From Spirometra erinaceieuropaei (Eukaryota; Platyhelminthes; Cestoda; Diphyllobothriidea; Diphyllobothriidae), in NCBI GenBank assembly GCA_902702965.1, contig CACRXP010000030.1:828887-892886 (forward strand): DNA of 64,000 nucleotides, given 5' to 3'. The notes below the pieces were generated by a model that saw only the letters and a list, made by a program, of their open reading frames with translations, did not search any database and had not been told where the DNA came from. Positions 23,870-35,440 of this stretch are shown here, in pieces. Each line of letters begins with the position of its first letter. Position 1 is the first letter of the stretch. The position numbers and the translations under genes are program-made.

Positions 23870-25645
23870 TAGTCAGGAAAGTGACCCTTATGTAGAATCT
23901 TATGACTTATAATTAAAAGAGACTTTCCACCATGAAAGCAAAAGGAATCAAAATAAAATCAAATAACTATCCCCTGACCACCCATAGAAATCAGGGTCAC
24001 CGGATAAATGTTACAAGTCACTTTTCCTGTTGCGTCGTCACAAAGTCCTAAATAAATCATCGGAAAAACAGGAAAAAACAGAACTTTTCTCCCAATCCTT
24101 TCAGGCTGCTTTCATAAAAGAATTGAACTTTGCTCCATCTAATCACGACGACATGGGGACACCAATTAAAGGGCAACATTCTGTTCATGATGATGCCAGT
24201 CGCAAGGAATGCGAAACGTAAGTAAATCTAACTCTCCGGGCCACAAGAGGTCCCAGGAAAACCCGTGAGGGAATTTGCACAAGGACGGACGAGCCTATTA
24301 CCTGTTCTATTGACGGAGCTTCAGCTCATAGAATACCACAATCCTTTCTCAATAATAACAATATACAAAAGAATGTGCTTGCATCTGGTATAAATATACC
24401 TGCCATCAAATTCCCCATGTTCCACCGTCCGACCTTCACGGTCTTGACGGAGTATATCAAAGGGCCCGTGATTGGGCGTTTGTCCAGGTGCATTTTCCAT
24501 TGGTTGCCAAATATAGCAGCCTGCTTAGGTGCGCCATGTAGGATCCACCCTCGCCCTGTTCAGCAGGTGTTCGAAAGACGGATAAGTGTGTCATACTGCG
24601 TCGTGGAGATCGGAATTCGGTTGCCAATGCGCACACTTACTACCCGAACTTAATTCTACTCAAACAAGCAGAGTCACAGAAGATTATCGGCATTTGGATT
24701 ATGAGCACGTTATGGCAACACCTCTTGCACTCCGGTGGCGAGACACACATAGGGAGGTGTGCGCAGTGGCCGACAATACTAAACAGGCAGTCTACTGGCA
24801 TTTCACACGATCTGGCGCCTAAATCCAGAAGTACTATGGTTTACTGGGGGATAAAATATCTTACGCCAGTAGGAGTGTTATAAAGGCCAGATTAGAAGGA
24901 AACCATTGTAGCCTGATCTCCAGTTCTCAACAGCGCCGAAAAATCTCCATGGTTGAGAACCTTCCAAGCCACCATCATTGACAGGCGTTTATAGTTTCAA
25001 AGAGCAAACTGGTGACTATACTGTAAAGTTAAGCACTGCAGCCGAACCAGAGCCACCTCACTTTCGATTTCCTGTCCAGAATTCCTGCTGTCTGTCCAAA
25101 TCAAGTCGACTGCGTGTTAGGCTTGGGTAGTGGATGACGTGGAGTGGATCTTATGGAAATTGGAATTGCCAAAAAGGCCGTAGAAATAAAGTCGTTATCG
25201 TTGACCCACGTTTCATTGGAGAACCATACAATCACGCCAGTTGGCAGTCTCCGAAGCCACGACTTTTAACGCGTCATGTTGGGTCTAAGTATGTCTGATT
25301 TATTATAATGTGTAAAAGGCTGAGGTTTTTTAATAAGAAAAGCTAACCCGCCGTTTTCTCGCACCCCTCGGGCATTTATCATAGTGTTTCATCTAAACGA
25401 GGATAAGGTCACACATAAGGACTAACATGGCACTTGCTTCTGTCTGAGGCTCGTCACATGCATGTATTGCAGCAGAGACGACGAACGCCTGGTTGAGGCT
25501 TCCCGCTGGGTAAACATTTCAAAGTCAGCAATGTTTGCCCTCTGGAAGAAAAAAGCAGACATGCTCATGCCCACAAATTTCATCACGGGAGAAAATGAAT
25601 TCAGTGTGTTCGAAGTTTAGACGCTGCGGAAGTTGCGCTGAAAAC
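23870..25645. other. no recognisable gene
   Basis: Mixed sequence without a member of the defined repeat families and with frames below 95 codons. Nothing I can assign. Confidence 0.35.
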
Positions 25646-25669
25646 AAAAAGTGAGTTGAAAAGTCAATT

Positions 25670-25705
25670 GGCTAGCATATGCTTTCGGTAATTCCTCATC
25701 AGGCC
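25670..25705 (-). ncRNA. hammerhead ribozyme motif, left palindrome arm
   Basis: Identical in sequence to the right-arm motif but on the opposite strand, since the arms are reverse complements. Transcription in either direction across the palindrome would therefore yield a hammerhead core near the 3' end of the transcript. Activity is untested. Confidence 0.6.
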
Positions 25706-25942
25706 TGTACAATTACAAGGGAAATGATCAATCTAATTGTCGACAGGGTATAAATGCGTCTCGGGAGCGGGGTTAATCGAACTCCATGTTCCCACGCCGC
25801 CCGCATGACGGCGTCAGCGTCCTCAACACGCTGACGCCGTCATGCGAGCGGCGTGGGAACATGGAGTTCGATTAACCCCGCTCCCGAGACGCATTTATAC
25901 CCTGTCGACAATTAGATTGATCATTTCCCTTGTAATTGTACA

Positions 25943-25978
25943 GGCCTGATGAGGAATTACCGAAAGCATATGCTAGCC
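25943..25978 (+). ncRNA. hammerhead ribozyme motif, right palindrome arm
   Basis: GGC (stem I), CTGATGA, a short stem II GG-AATTA-CC, GAAA, stem III AGCA/TGCT closed by UA, cleavage-site TA, then GCC (stem I). All invariant core bases are present. Stem III 'agcatatgct' is itself self-complementary, so it could also pair between two molecules. Stem II of only two pairs is a weakness. AATT on both sides of stem I could extend it past a 5-nt bulge. Confidence 0.6.
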
Positions 25979-26027
25979 AATTGACTTTTCAATCGTAATA
26001 TGGGAATTTTCGCAGAAAAAGTGAGTT

Positions 26028-28085
26028 ATCGTCTATTAAACAACGGTAACTCTGACACTATGTTTGTATTCCGGTGTAATTTACGCCGCACACGATTATG
26101 CTCACAAAAGATGACTGGCGGCGTCAGACAATACTTACCAACGAATGATATAAAAACCGTGCTTTGACTATGGCAACAATTGTATTCAAGATGCCTTAAA
26201 TTACAACGAGTTGACAGTTTAAACAAAATAAGTGGACAAAGTAATAGAGGATGAAAGTCTGTGATTCCTCAGGGTTCTTGGTAGGCCAGATTTTAATACC
26301 CTACGCGATGAAATAATTTTGACAATAAGATTCTGAGTTTATTCAGTATTCTTTCATTCATCCGAGAGCAAAAGTTGCATAAAATTAACAATAATCTGGC
26401 TCCATTTTCACAAGATTCTAAACTCATGTAGGTATATCTAGTTGTTTCATGTGATATGAAGACAATAACGGCACAATACTCCGTAATCTTAGGACTTTCG
26501 GAGTTGGATATAACCAGATCTGAACTTACTCCAGGCACATTTGCGTTCTGGACATGGGTGCTGAGTTAAGACTGTTGGTTGCCACTAATAACCGTGGCGG
26601 GATCTACGTGTCGCATAAAATGAAGCTATACAGAACACCATTTGGCAAAAGTCTGTGAGTCTTTTTCTAAGCATCAAATCCGATGTTTCTATCTCCAATT
26701 TGTAACAAACATGATAAAGGCACCCTGGAAAATTACGGCCGGTAGAACGGTTTCATTTATATCCACGGCTAGTGGACTCAGACAATAAAAATATAAAGGG
26801 CAGGTCGCTGGAGTACGCCGAAGTCGAATGTTGGTCAGGTCAAGTATTTAATTTGTTTCATAAAGGATCCAGTTTTGAACGAAAGTGGCGTATTTTTGTC
26901 GCTTAGAAAGTCTGCAGAGGGCTCGAAATACCAACTTGTAACATTATATCCTCTGCCACTCAATCGACCATTAACCCATAAATTTGTCAAACAGCTAATT
27001 ATTTCGAAAGCTACAACAGAAAAACCCAATCGTCGCCTGCGAACCGTATGTATGTTATTCATTTGGGGAGTAGGTAAAAGTTTAGAAAATTAGCTTATAA
27101 ATCTTAGGGTAAATATAAGAGTACACTCCAGGGCGGTTGGGGTTAGGTTTGTGGTTGGGTTCAGAGCAAACGTTAATTTAGAGGTAACGGCTGTGGGTGG
27201 AGTCAGTGTTTTTGTCAATATCTTTTGTGGGGTTAGGGGTGATTGGGACAAAATAGCATTACGCGTCACTGTGCATCTGCTGGAGGGGTTTGAGGGAGAA
27301 CAGTGAGTTACGTAACGCCATTTGTGCACGCCCTCCTACTATAATCATGAATGAGGCAATTAATTAGTTGCTTGACTGAAGAAAATTGCACGCCAAGTAT
27401 AGTAAGATATGCTCTGACATAAAAATTAAGGAACCGCTAAACGAGGCCTATTGCCGACGCTGGTTGTGTCTGACATTCTATCGCTCTGATATGCCGTAAC
27501 CCAAGCAGCATACTTTATGGAAGGATTGAGCCCAAACGGTCTATATTCTGTTCTTATACGAACGGAGGGTATTGATTAAAAAATACGAGATTATTCACCA
27601 ACAGAATCTAGTAATCCTATTGTAATAGTCCATGCATGGCCAGATCGAATCTTCTAAAAGGCGGGTAAAAATACTTAGGAATGAGATTCTCCCCGCGTAC
27701 GAAGGAAAGTCTCATGCTTTCTTGGACAGCCGCGTTGCACAGACCAGCTAACAAAGACTGGAGCACTTTCAGGTCGTTGCTGAAAAAGAATTACTCGCGC
27801 ATAAATAAGCGATCGGCTGACGTCGATAAACAGGGAAGCGCTGGCCGCCCCTAAAAGAAAGAATAATTTTAAATACGCGCTCGACTAACTGGAGCTTGTG
27901 AAAAACTTGATAAATGTGAGCATGAAAATAGAAGACTTCACAGGATCCATGGAAAAAAAATACGGTAGAACTCTCTGGTAAATTTCAAGGACATTTATTT
28001 CTACATGCACAATAACAAATTAACGGACTATTGGTGATGAAACAGTAAACGAAAACGTTAGACCCCCTAGTTTATTCGAGTGGGA
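26028..28085. other. no recognisable feature
   Basis: Frames are at most 81 codons and show no domains. I see no members of the repeat families defined in this window. Confidence 0.35.
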
Positions 28086-28100
28086 TTTTACTCATGGAGC

Positions 28101-28161
28101 TCATCCTCCTTTTCCTCCTCCTCCTCCTGCTCCTCCTCCTCCTGCTCCTCCTCCTCCTCCT
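28101..28161 (+). repeat. CTC/CCT microsatellite
   Basis: About 60 bp of CCT triplets with interruptions (ttt, gct). It lies about 160 bp beyond the 3' end of the minus-strand CR1-like LINE. Confidence 0.9.
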
Positions 28162-28319
28162 TAGCAATAACATAAAATGCGTACATCAGTTCGTGCGTAT
28201 TGGATTCTAAGGATAACATTAAAGCATGTCCCGGATAATTTCTGTGATGCTTTTTCAGAGTGCGCCGGCAAGGTTTGTTGGGCGGTAGTTTGAGTTAGTC
28301 GTCGGGACTCTTTCAAGGC

Positions 28320-29950
28320 TCAATTCCGTTCAGTTGGGTTTATTGAGGGAAATGGGTGTAAGATGTTGAGTACCCTCTTTACAACGTAAAAATGGATGAA
28401 GTATACAAGGAAATTATCTGGACTGAAATAATTCAAACGAGCCCATAATGATTTAACAAAATGGGATTGAGCCTCAGGGGGTGAGCTCGATCTCTCATCT
28501 GTTTGCTCATTGCAGAACATAAATATATACAAGGTTATTTTAAAAATGTTGTATGGATGGTGACATTTCAATATCTGCAGGGAGGGCATTCCATCGTTTT
28601 GAGACTCGTGCAGAGAAGGAGAACATCCGCACGTCCAGACTTGCCAGCTGAGTGCGCAATTTAAACGGGGGAACTCGGAGACTGGTCGTAGTAGCGAATT
28701 AAAAATGTTCTCAAAGTTCAGTCTGCAGTCTACTCCCTTTACTATGCGGAATGTAAGCAAGGGGATGTAGTTTAGATTATTTAAGCGGGTAGCATGTGGA
28801 CGTGAGTTTTGACCTCTGACCATCTTTCGCGCTCCTCTGAACCATTCGGAAGCAATTTTGATCTTGAACAGCCCACGGTCTCCAGGCATGTATTTCGTAT
28901 TCCAAGTGCGCCCGCACGAATGTTCTTGAGAAAGCGTCTTCGTCAAAATCCATAAATGCACGCTTGATGGCGTATAGTGCGAAAATTGCGCTTTTTTACA
29001 CTCTCGAACAATGAGAAGATGGTTTATTGAGTTCGTTGTCAGAACACCGAGCTCCTTTTGGACTTCGACGTCTCGTAATGCTGCACCGCCCAGAAAGAAG
29101 TCTCTTGTGCTGGTGGATCGAGCTGTTTAGCCTAGGCGAATTATGCTACACTTGTCAACGGTTTGACCACTCTTCCAACCGATTTAGGTTCGCCTGCAGT
29201 CTGTCTTGGTCGGCAGGATCCCGAATTACACGCCATATCTTCCTGCTGTCGGCAAACATTCCTGCTTTGCAGTCCAAAGCACTCGCACAAACGTCCACAT
29301 ATAAGAAACAATATGGTTCCTAGTACTGACTCCGAAGGAACACCAATCAAAGCCACAGAAGGATTCGATATTCCTTGACCGGTGCACACAACCTCCTGTC
29401 GACTGAAAAGGAAGTTTTCGATCCATTTAAGGAAGTTACCACCGATCCCTATTTTTCTAAGTTTATGTAAGGGCCTCTGGTGTGGCACAGTGTCGAACGC
29501 CTTCTGGAAGTCGATGAAGGCTATGTGTGCCGCATGCCTGTCGTCGAGAGCTCGGGTCCAGCAGGTTTGTCGCGCAGGATCTTCGTATCTGGAACCCATG
29601 TTGGCATTTCGATAGCAGGCCGTGAACTTCCAGGAATTGCATCAGTTCACTTTTCATGGTCCTCACCATAACTTTGCAGAGAATGCGTGTCAATCCTTTG
29701 GGCCTGTAATTTGTCCTCGGTGCCCTGCTACCTCCTTTGCTCCAGTTTCAAATGACGTTTAAAGAGTATCGACAAAGGCACAGAAAGCTCATCGGCAAGT
29801 TCCTTGAGAAGATTGGTTGGAATCTCGTCTGGTCCTGGCGACTTCGACCAGTTCACTGCCTCAAATTCTCCTGAGAAAAGTACATGACTTATGCTTTGAG
29901 TCGGCAGTTTTCCTGTGGAGAGAGGAAGGAACCTTGCCTCGTTTGTTTAG
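28320..29950 (-). pseudogene. CR1-like non-LTR retrotransposon, frameshifted RT region to 3' end
   Basis: Successive minus-strand frames give the RT in order. Near 29880: FEAVNWSKSPGPDEIP. Near 29690: LTRILCKVMVRTMKSELMQF and LLSKCQHGFQIRRSC. At 29500-29540: AFIDFQKAFDTVPHQRPLHK (motif A, Asp present). Near 29350: GVPSESVLGTILFL. Near 29200: LQANLNRLEEWSNR. Toward the end in another frame: FSARVSKRWNALPADI, matching the C-terminal RV..WN.LP signature of CR1-group elements. AATAAA lies near the 3' end (28335-28345). Several frameshifts and stops make it a dead copy, truncated at the 5' end. Confidence 0.85.
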
Positions 29951-29959
29951 ACTGATTTG

Positions 29960-30839
29960 AAAAAAAAACTGTAAAACATACGTTGTTTTATCCCTGCTAT
30001 CAGCAATCTTAACGTCACCGTTAGTCCTTATTAAGGGCTTTTGTGTCTGTTCCTTGTACTTCTTCTGTGGTAACTGTAAAGTAATTAGTGGTTCTATGTT
30101 GCCTTTAACAGCAAATTTTCTTCACATTCCTGGCTCGTCTGCATATGCATGCCTGTCATCTTGTGCATTTGAATTTTGTAGATGTTGAAATACGAAATTT
30201 GCCTAGTTACGCAGTATTTTCTCCAAAATGTGTGCTTTCTGTTAATTTCTTTCCCCTCACTATATCTCAGCATGGTTTAGTTTACGCGTTTTAAAGATCA
30301 TTTAGAGGAAGAAACAGACTACTCATCACCCATTGGAATGCGGCCGCTCGGAAACCCGCGATCTGCGACTGAAATCTGTATCTGTACATTGGGTTGCCTT
30401 TTAGAAACCCTATAGGCGCGCGGCATTTTCGGATTTTTCGGGCTGAGGCTCGCTCTTCGGTAATGTCTACGGTGGGTGCTTTTTTGAGTTCCTGATATGT
30501 GTCAATTCTTCAGCACTTTGACCCCTCGTTCGTTAAATTAAAATTAAACATGTCTTACAGGTTCTACTGTCACTTTTACCGACTGTTCACTCATTGCGTC
30601 GACCGCTTCAACGTGCACTGACGACTATCCGGGAATAGTAATAACACACAGGGTAGCTGTAGAACCCAAAATCCTCATCCTATTCTGATTCAGTTTATTG
30701 AATAAAGCTTGCTTTCAATATTTTGTGGGCCACCACTAGGGGTTAATTTTATTATATTTACAGCTTTTTGGGTGTTCTTTAATTTGTGTTGCGTTTCTCC
30801 CGCGTGTTCCGTCTACGTGTTTAGCGATTTTTCAACAAC
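29960..30839. other. no recognisable feature
   Basis: AT-rich DNA with no frame above 60 codons and no identified repeat family. Confidence 0.35.
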
Positions 30840-31440
30840 AGACTAATACCTATGTCTGTGCACTATTAACGGTGTCCAGAGCCTTCGGTAGTTACATCCC
30901 CTGTTCCACCGTATCCCTCTTCTGTAGGTATTATTGATAACTGAGAAATGAGAAGGCCAACCGAGCATCTGATCAATTGGTTTATTATTTTGAGATTTCG
31001 AAATCCCGTAGGGGCCCATTGACAGAAATGACAACTGCAAAATACAGCCAACAGTTAAAGAAATATTAGCCGATCGTCAGTCAGTTACGAAGAGCTGGAA
31101 GTGACTGCAGAGTTCTGTATTTCGGCACTAGGTCAATTCATTGATTGCCCAAGTCCTCATCCGGATCCCAAGTTTCAGTCGATTCTCAGCTTGTCTTGTA
31201 CGCGATGTGGACGATTATCTTGGTGACTGCGGTCATAGCTAGCTTCAAAGGCGTGGGCAGCCACTTGCGATAACTTGGCGCCCCGTCACAGAGCCAGCTG
31301 ATGTTCGTGTGTGCGCGATCCCAGCGTTCTTCCGGTCTGGTCTGTGTAATTACAAGGAAAATTTGGGTACGGGACGCGATACACTACCCAAGACTGTTTC
31401 TTGTCACCTAATCGCTCCTTCATTTGCATCAGCATGCTAC
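30840..31440 (-). mobile_element. Penelope-like element fragment, minus member of a head-to-head pair
   Basis: Minus-strand frame: KKQSWVVYRVPYPNFPCNYT, then DQTGRTLGSRTHEHQLAL, ending at a stop, then sequence continuing as SQVAAHAFEASYDR. This is a GIY-YIG domain in which YVGETGR appears as YTDQTGR. The tail carries 'tctgtcaatgggcccc', 'gatttcgaaatctcaaaata' and 'ataaacc', the layout of the hammerhead-type tails with a decayed core. Confidence 0.75.
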
Positions 31441-31639
31441 ACATGGTAGCTTTGGAATGGTGTGCAGTTCCGGCATATAGTCCTGCTGTAATGCGCTAGG
31501 TCGCTTCTAAGACATCCTTGCTGCACGACAGAGCAGTAGTTGCCTTTCCTTCGTGTGCCCGTCAGGCGATGTCCTAACATCGAAACTGAGACGAGCGTCG
31601 ACAGCAAAGCAACGAACACCCGCAACGTCCCAGTTTTCA

Positions 31640-32140
31640 CAACACCTCTTCGGTGACTCACATACGAAGATGTCAGTGCTCTGATGTACATCAAGAACGT
31701 TCTAAGAGTGACGGAGCACACTGCTGTGCAAGGTGTTGGAGTCGCACGACAACCCAAAGCTACCATGTGTAGCATGGTCACAAAAGTCAAGGACCGATTA
31801 GGTCCTAAGAAACAGTCTGGAGTAGTGCATTTCACCCCGTGCCAAAATCATCCCTGTAACTACACAGATCAGACTGGGCCGCACGCTGGGATCGCACGTA
31901 CACAAACATCAGCTGGCGAAGAATCGATTGGAACTTGGACCCCGGATGTGGACTCAGGCAATCAGTGAATCGATCTAGTGCTGCAATACAGAACGCTGCA
32001 CAGTCACTTCCAGACCTTTGTCACTAACTGCTGATCGGCTAATACCCCCTATAACCACTGGCTTTATGTTGCTGTTGTCATTTCTGACAATGGACTTCTA
32101 CATGACTTCAAAAACTCAGAATAATAAACAAGTTGTTCCT
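31640..32140 (+). mobile_element. Penelope-like element fragment, plus member of a head-to-head pair
   Basis: Plus-strand frame from 31684: MYIKNVLRVTEHTAVQGVGV, ARQPKATMCSMVTKVKDRLG, then QSGVVHFTPCQNHPCNYTDQ and TGPHAGIARTQTS. It is homologous to the minus copy 200 bp upstream (shared CNYTDQTG). The tail 'tttctgacaatggacttcta' followed by 'aaactcagaataataaac' is a decayed hammerhead-type tail with a polyadenylation-like signal. The catalytic arginine and EH are eroded, so it is inactive. Confidence 0.75.
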
Positions 32141-32197
32141 ATTTCAAGTGAGCACGGACCCGGAAGTCTAATATTCACATCCGTAGGATCAATTTGA

Positions 32198-33292
32198 TTG
32201 ACAATAATCCTGTGGCGGATAATGGCGCTAGATGGTGTACCGGCCAAAATCATCGCCATGATCAAAGCCTACTATCGTTCCACTACTCCGAGAGTCCTGG
32301 TCCGTAACAATTTTTCCCAACCGTTCGGTATTCGGTCTGGCGTCCGACAGGGTTGTATCCTGTCACCCATACTGTTCAACTACGCTATTGACTGGATCCT
32401 CGGGAGGGCCCTACGCGACAGTGTCGGTGTTGAATTTGCACCCGGACATCGACTGACTGATCTCGACTATGTCGATGATGTCGCCTTACTTGCTTCAAGT
32501 TTTGGTGATCTGCAGTCTATGGTGTCACGAGTGAACGAGGTCGCTAAATCAGTCGGTTTGTCCATGAACGCTGGGAAGACCAAAGTATTCTCAAGTTGCA
32601 TCCCTGACCAGGAGAAGGCACCCCTGGGGATCGATGGCTGTCAACTTGAAGAAGTGGACAGATTTAAATACCTCGGGGCGCGGCTGCTGTCTAATGGACA
32701 GAACAAGGACGACATTGTCTCCCGAATCGATGCTGCCCGCTGGGTTTTTTCAAGCCTTCGGAAATGTCTGTGGAACCGACGTGACCTCTCCATCGCCACT
32801 AAGATTCGCGTGTACCGTGCATCTGTCCGGTCTGTCCTTCTCTACGGTTGCGAATGCTGGGCTTTGCGCGTGGCGGATGAGCGAAAACTGGAGGTATTTG
32901 ACCACCACTGCTTGAGGATCATCCTTCGAGTGAAGTTAACCGACTTCGTCTCAAATGAGATAGTCCGCGCTCGCTGCGACAACATCGCGAGGATAACTCA
33001 GGCCATCCAAGAAAGACGACTGAGGTGGTTCGGGCATGTTCTTCGTCGTCCACCTCAGGAGCTCAGTGTTACTGCCCTCGATCCGGCACCGTTGCCCCAT
33101 TGGAGGCGTCGAAGAGGGGGTCAGTTCAAAACCTGTCTCGACACAGTTCGTCAAGACATGGAGGTGGTTCTTGGACCTTCGGTATTTGGTCTCCGTCGTT
33201 GGCGAAGGGAATGGGTTGAGCTGTCTAGATCTGCTGCCGCGGATCATCACGCGTGGAGAGGTACAATTCGGGACATCATCGAGGCCGGCTAG
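32198..33292 (+). CDS. RTE-like non-LTR reverse transcriptase, C-terminal 364 codons (5'-truncated LINE)
   Basis: An uninterrupted frame that begins inside the RT domain (LWRIMALDGVPAKIIAMIKA). Motif B region: GIRSGVRQGCILSPILFNYA. Motif C: LTDLDYVDDVALLASSF with both Asp retained. Thumb and C-terminal region: SVRSVLLYGCECWALRV, FDHHCLRIILRVK, QERRLRWFGHVLRRPP, then a basic RRRRGGQFKTCLDTVRQDME and a TAG at 33290. The order of the YxDD, YGCECW and RLRWFGH blocks fits RTE-type elements. The displayed TTG start is just the first codon after a TGA: the real ORF start, endonuclease and motif A are lost. It could not transpose alone. The open frame suggests a fairly recent insertion, next to the PLE tail at 32140. 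Confidence 0.88.
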   Translation: MTIILWRIMALDGVPAKIIAMIKAYYRSTTPRVLVRNNFSQPFGIRSGVRQGCILSPILFNYAIDWILGRALRDSVGVEFAPGHRLTDLDYVDDVALLASSFGDLQSMVSRVNEVAKSVGLSMNAGKTKVFSSCIPDQEKAPLGIDGCQLEEVDRFKYLGARLLSNGQNKDDIVSRIDAARWVFSSLRKCLWNRRDLSIATKIRVYRASVRSVLLYGCECWALRVADERKLEVFDHHCLRIILRVKLTDFVSNEIVRARCDNIARITQAIQERRLRWFGHVLRRPPQELSVTALDPAPLPHWRRRRGGQFKTCLDTVRQDMEVVLGPSVFGLRRWRREWVELSRSAAADHHAWRGTIRDIIEAG

Positions 33293-33299
33293 ATTAGGC

Positions 33300-34635
33300 A
33301 TGATCGCAGCCGTATCAAGTACAAGTAAGTACAATAATATAAACGGATAGCGCTGTGGGCAGATTTTTGTCAAGTGAATGTTGATAATTATATGGAAAGC
33401 AGTATAGTAAGAGTGATAGGATTGCAAAGGACGTATATAATGGGTCAGTCTTCGCGATCTCTTGAAGTCATGCGTTTGCCGAGGCGAAGGAAGCTTAGGA
33501 CTTCAGACAGCTGCGGAGAGGATAACAGTTTTCCGCGGTCTATTGTGCAATCCTGCAATACAAAGCAACTCATGTCGGCTTTTCACCCCAGATCCCCTCT
33601 CTGTTCACATTAGTAAGGCAAGACCAGAATCTCGATCAGTCGACTTCTACGTCCGCCACACTTATATTCGGCCACGGTTGTAAACAATCTGCTGCGTGGC
33701 CCTGTCAGACTAGGTTCAGCTACCAACAGCTTGTTACTGACTTTTAGTGGTCCTCGCTCTTACATATGGTACGATTATGTACTTGAAGGACATTCTTATG
33801 GTTTGGTATTACGTGTAGAAACGTTTTTTCGCGGACAGTAGAGCCGTTGGACCGCCTTGATCTAGTCATGCCATGTTCATTAGCGAATGCCGACAGTGTT
33901 TGCTCAAATCAAGAATCTAGAGAACACCTGGACTCGTAATGTCGTGCTTACGACTGGAAACCAATCTCTTCCTTTCCTCTACGTTGAGGCGAATCACAAT
34001 CGGCTAACGGGTTAGACGCCCCACATTGACGTGACCCCGCTCAGCATTGACGGCTGTCATCCACATTTTTTCCCTTCTACTAGCTTCCTTGGACCTGTCA
34101 TTTTGGTCCTGCCACTTTTCAAACTGGTGAATTTTCCAAAACGGATGGCAACCTCAGAGCCCTTGATTCATCGTGATGATAACTTTTTCTCATACCACCC
34201 TCCGATACACGAAAATACTATTGATTTCGTTCACTAAATAAGTAGATGAGGGACAGTGCTTAGTCAGTACTAATCTTTTGACCGGCATATCTGGCCTACT
34301 ATTTTATGCGCCATTTAGCTAGGCCTACTGACTTTCCCTTATTTTCTTTATTGCCACTGCTCTGTTGTACGCTAGCGCTCTCGTCTGTCTGTGTTGGACT
34401 TTTTCCTCAACCAAATTATTCTTGAACTGATGGTCAGTGTTTTACCAGGCGGGGTTCGTTTTGTTACCGCTCTAAATATCAGGCCCTCACGCTGGAGCTA
34501 ACCATGTTTGTCCCATATTTATCTCTGTTGAGAAGTCAGCTGTCCTTTTTTCTCTAAGATTCATCACGAGTCAACATAGGTCGTCTACAATAACGGAGAT
34601 TTTGTCCGTTTTCCCTGGAATCGTATCCACCATGA
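33300..34635. other. LINE 3' tail then unassigned sequence
   Basis: The first 40-50 bp after the RT stop include 'atcaagtacaagtaagtaca', plausibly the 3' tail of the RTE-like insertion. The rest has no recognised gene or repeat. Confidence 0.4.
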
Positions 34636-34639
34636 GTAT

Positions 34640-35090
34640 ATGACCACTGTCCAACCGTCAATTTGGACGATGTGCACTGTGTGCTCCACAGAAGGGTGAG
34701 ATCAGTGACGGCGACTTGGTGATGGTAGACCCTGGAATCATCTACCGCACTCTCTCCTCCTCTTCCACCATCTGGGCTCAATGTCTTGACAGAGTCAAAA
34801 AAACCAAGACGGCAGAAAACGCAGTTGGCTGACACGGCGTGAACCCGCACCTAATCACACCACCACATCCCCTGGTTTGCAACTGGCACTGATCAGGATT
34901 TTATACCACAAAAAACCTAGGTGGGCGACAGGGATCCAAAGTGACGCGACATCGCGACGTGAGTCGGCAACTAGACATGTCGCTACACCCTAATGTTGGC
35001 ATTTGTTACGGATGCTCATTACCGATATCTGGTCTAGCCCCCTTGTTAGTCCAGCGCATCTACCGCGTGACCCGTCTTAGGGACACAACC
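34640..35090 (-). repeat. dispersed repeat C
   Basis: Diverged minus-strand copy with 'gatgtgcactgtgtgctcca', 'atctaccgcactctctcctc', 'tcaatgtcttgacagagtca', 'gttggcatttgttacgg' and 'ccagcgcatctaccgcgtga' in the expected order. Confidence 0.65.
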
Positions 35091-35185
35091 ATGAGTATAT
35101 AATGCCCACACGAATCCAAGGCCCAGTCGACCGTCAGCAACCTGATTTTCCGGTTTCCTGAATTCTACGACAACTTTCGCATCAT

Positions 35186-35440
35186 TAGAAGAAGAATATT
35201 GGCTGTCCGGAACAGGTTTATTTAACTGCTGACGTTTCAAAGAGCTGGGTCGGCTCTTCATTGTCAAAGCGTAAACTGCACCTAATCGATCAGAAAGTTA
35301 ACTTAAAGTGGCAAGCTGTGTTGGCCGGCCTCATGCTGATCGATTTTTCTCTCCCCTCACGCTGCGTCGGCCTCTCAGGAAATGGTTGACGGGCATTTTT
35401 GCCTGTGCGCTTTATGAGTCAATTTTCTTCTTCTAATAAT
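35186..35440 (-). mobile_element. PLE-type tail (third copy of the 12.6/13.1 kb family)
   Basis: Matches the left arm at 12638-12920 in the same orientation: 'ggaacaggtttatttaactg', 'ctgacgtttcaaagagctgg', 'gcacctaatcgatcag', 'gatcgatttttctctcccct', 'gaaatggttgacgggcattt'. It is bracketed by AGAAGAAGAA at 35186-35197 and TTTTCTTCTTCTAATAATC at 35421-35439, as the inverted pair is bracketed by GAA/ATT tracts. The hammerhead-like block (minus strand, 35220-35263) has CAAAAC-type changes (cgtttcaaag), so the core is more decayed. Confidence 0.6.

Larger units (their letters stand above)
25656..25992. mobile_element. near-perfect 337-bp palindrome with hammerhead cores in both arms
   Basis: Left arm 25656-25820 and right arm 25828-25992 are 165-bp reverse complements with one mismatch that I can see (C near 25801 versus A near 25846), separated by a 7-bp loop CCTCAAC. 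Each arm holds a canonical hammerhead core near its outer end. A 12-bp direct repeat AAAAAGTGAGTT flanks it at 25646-25657 and 26016-26027, so the insertion may extend to about 26015. The structure is unlike the MITEs and has no coding capacity. I infer an inverted pair of retroelement termini, possibly PLE or retrozyme related. Confidence 0.85.

Noticed and set aside
28320..28961. 213-codon minus frame as a host gene
   Set aside because: Its alternative frame encodes the RV..WN.LP end of a CR1-like LINE, so the long frame is a shifted shadow of the transposon.
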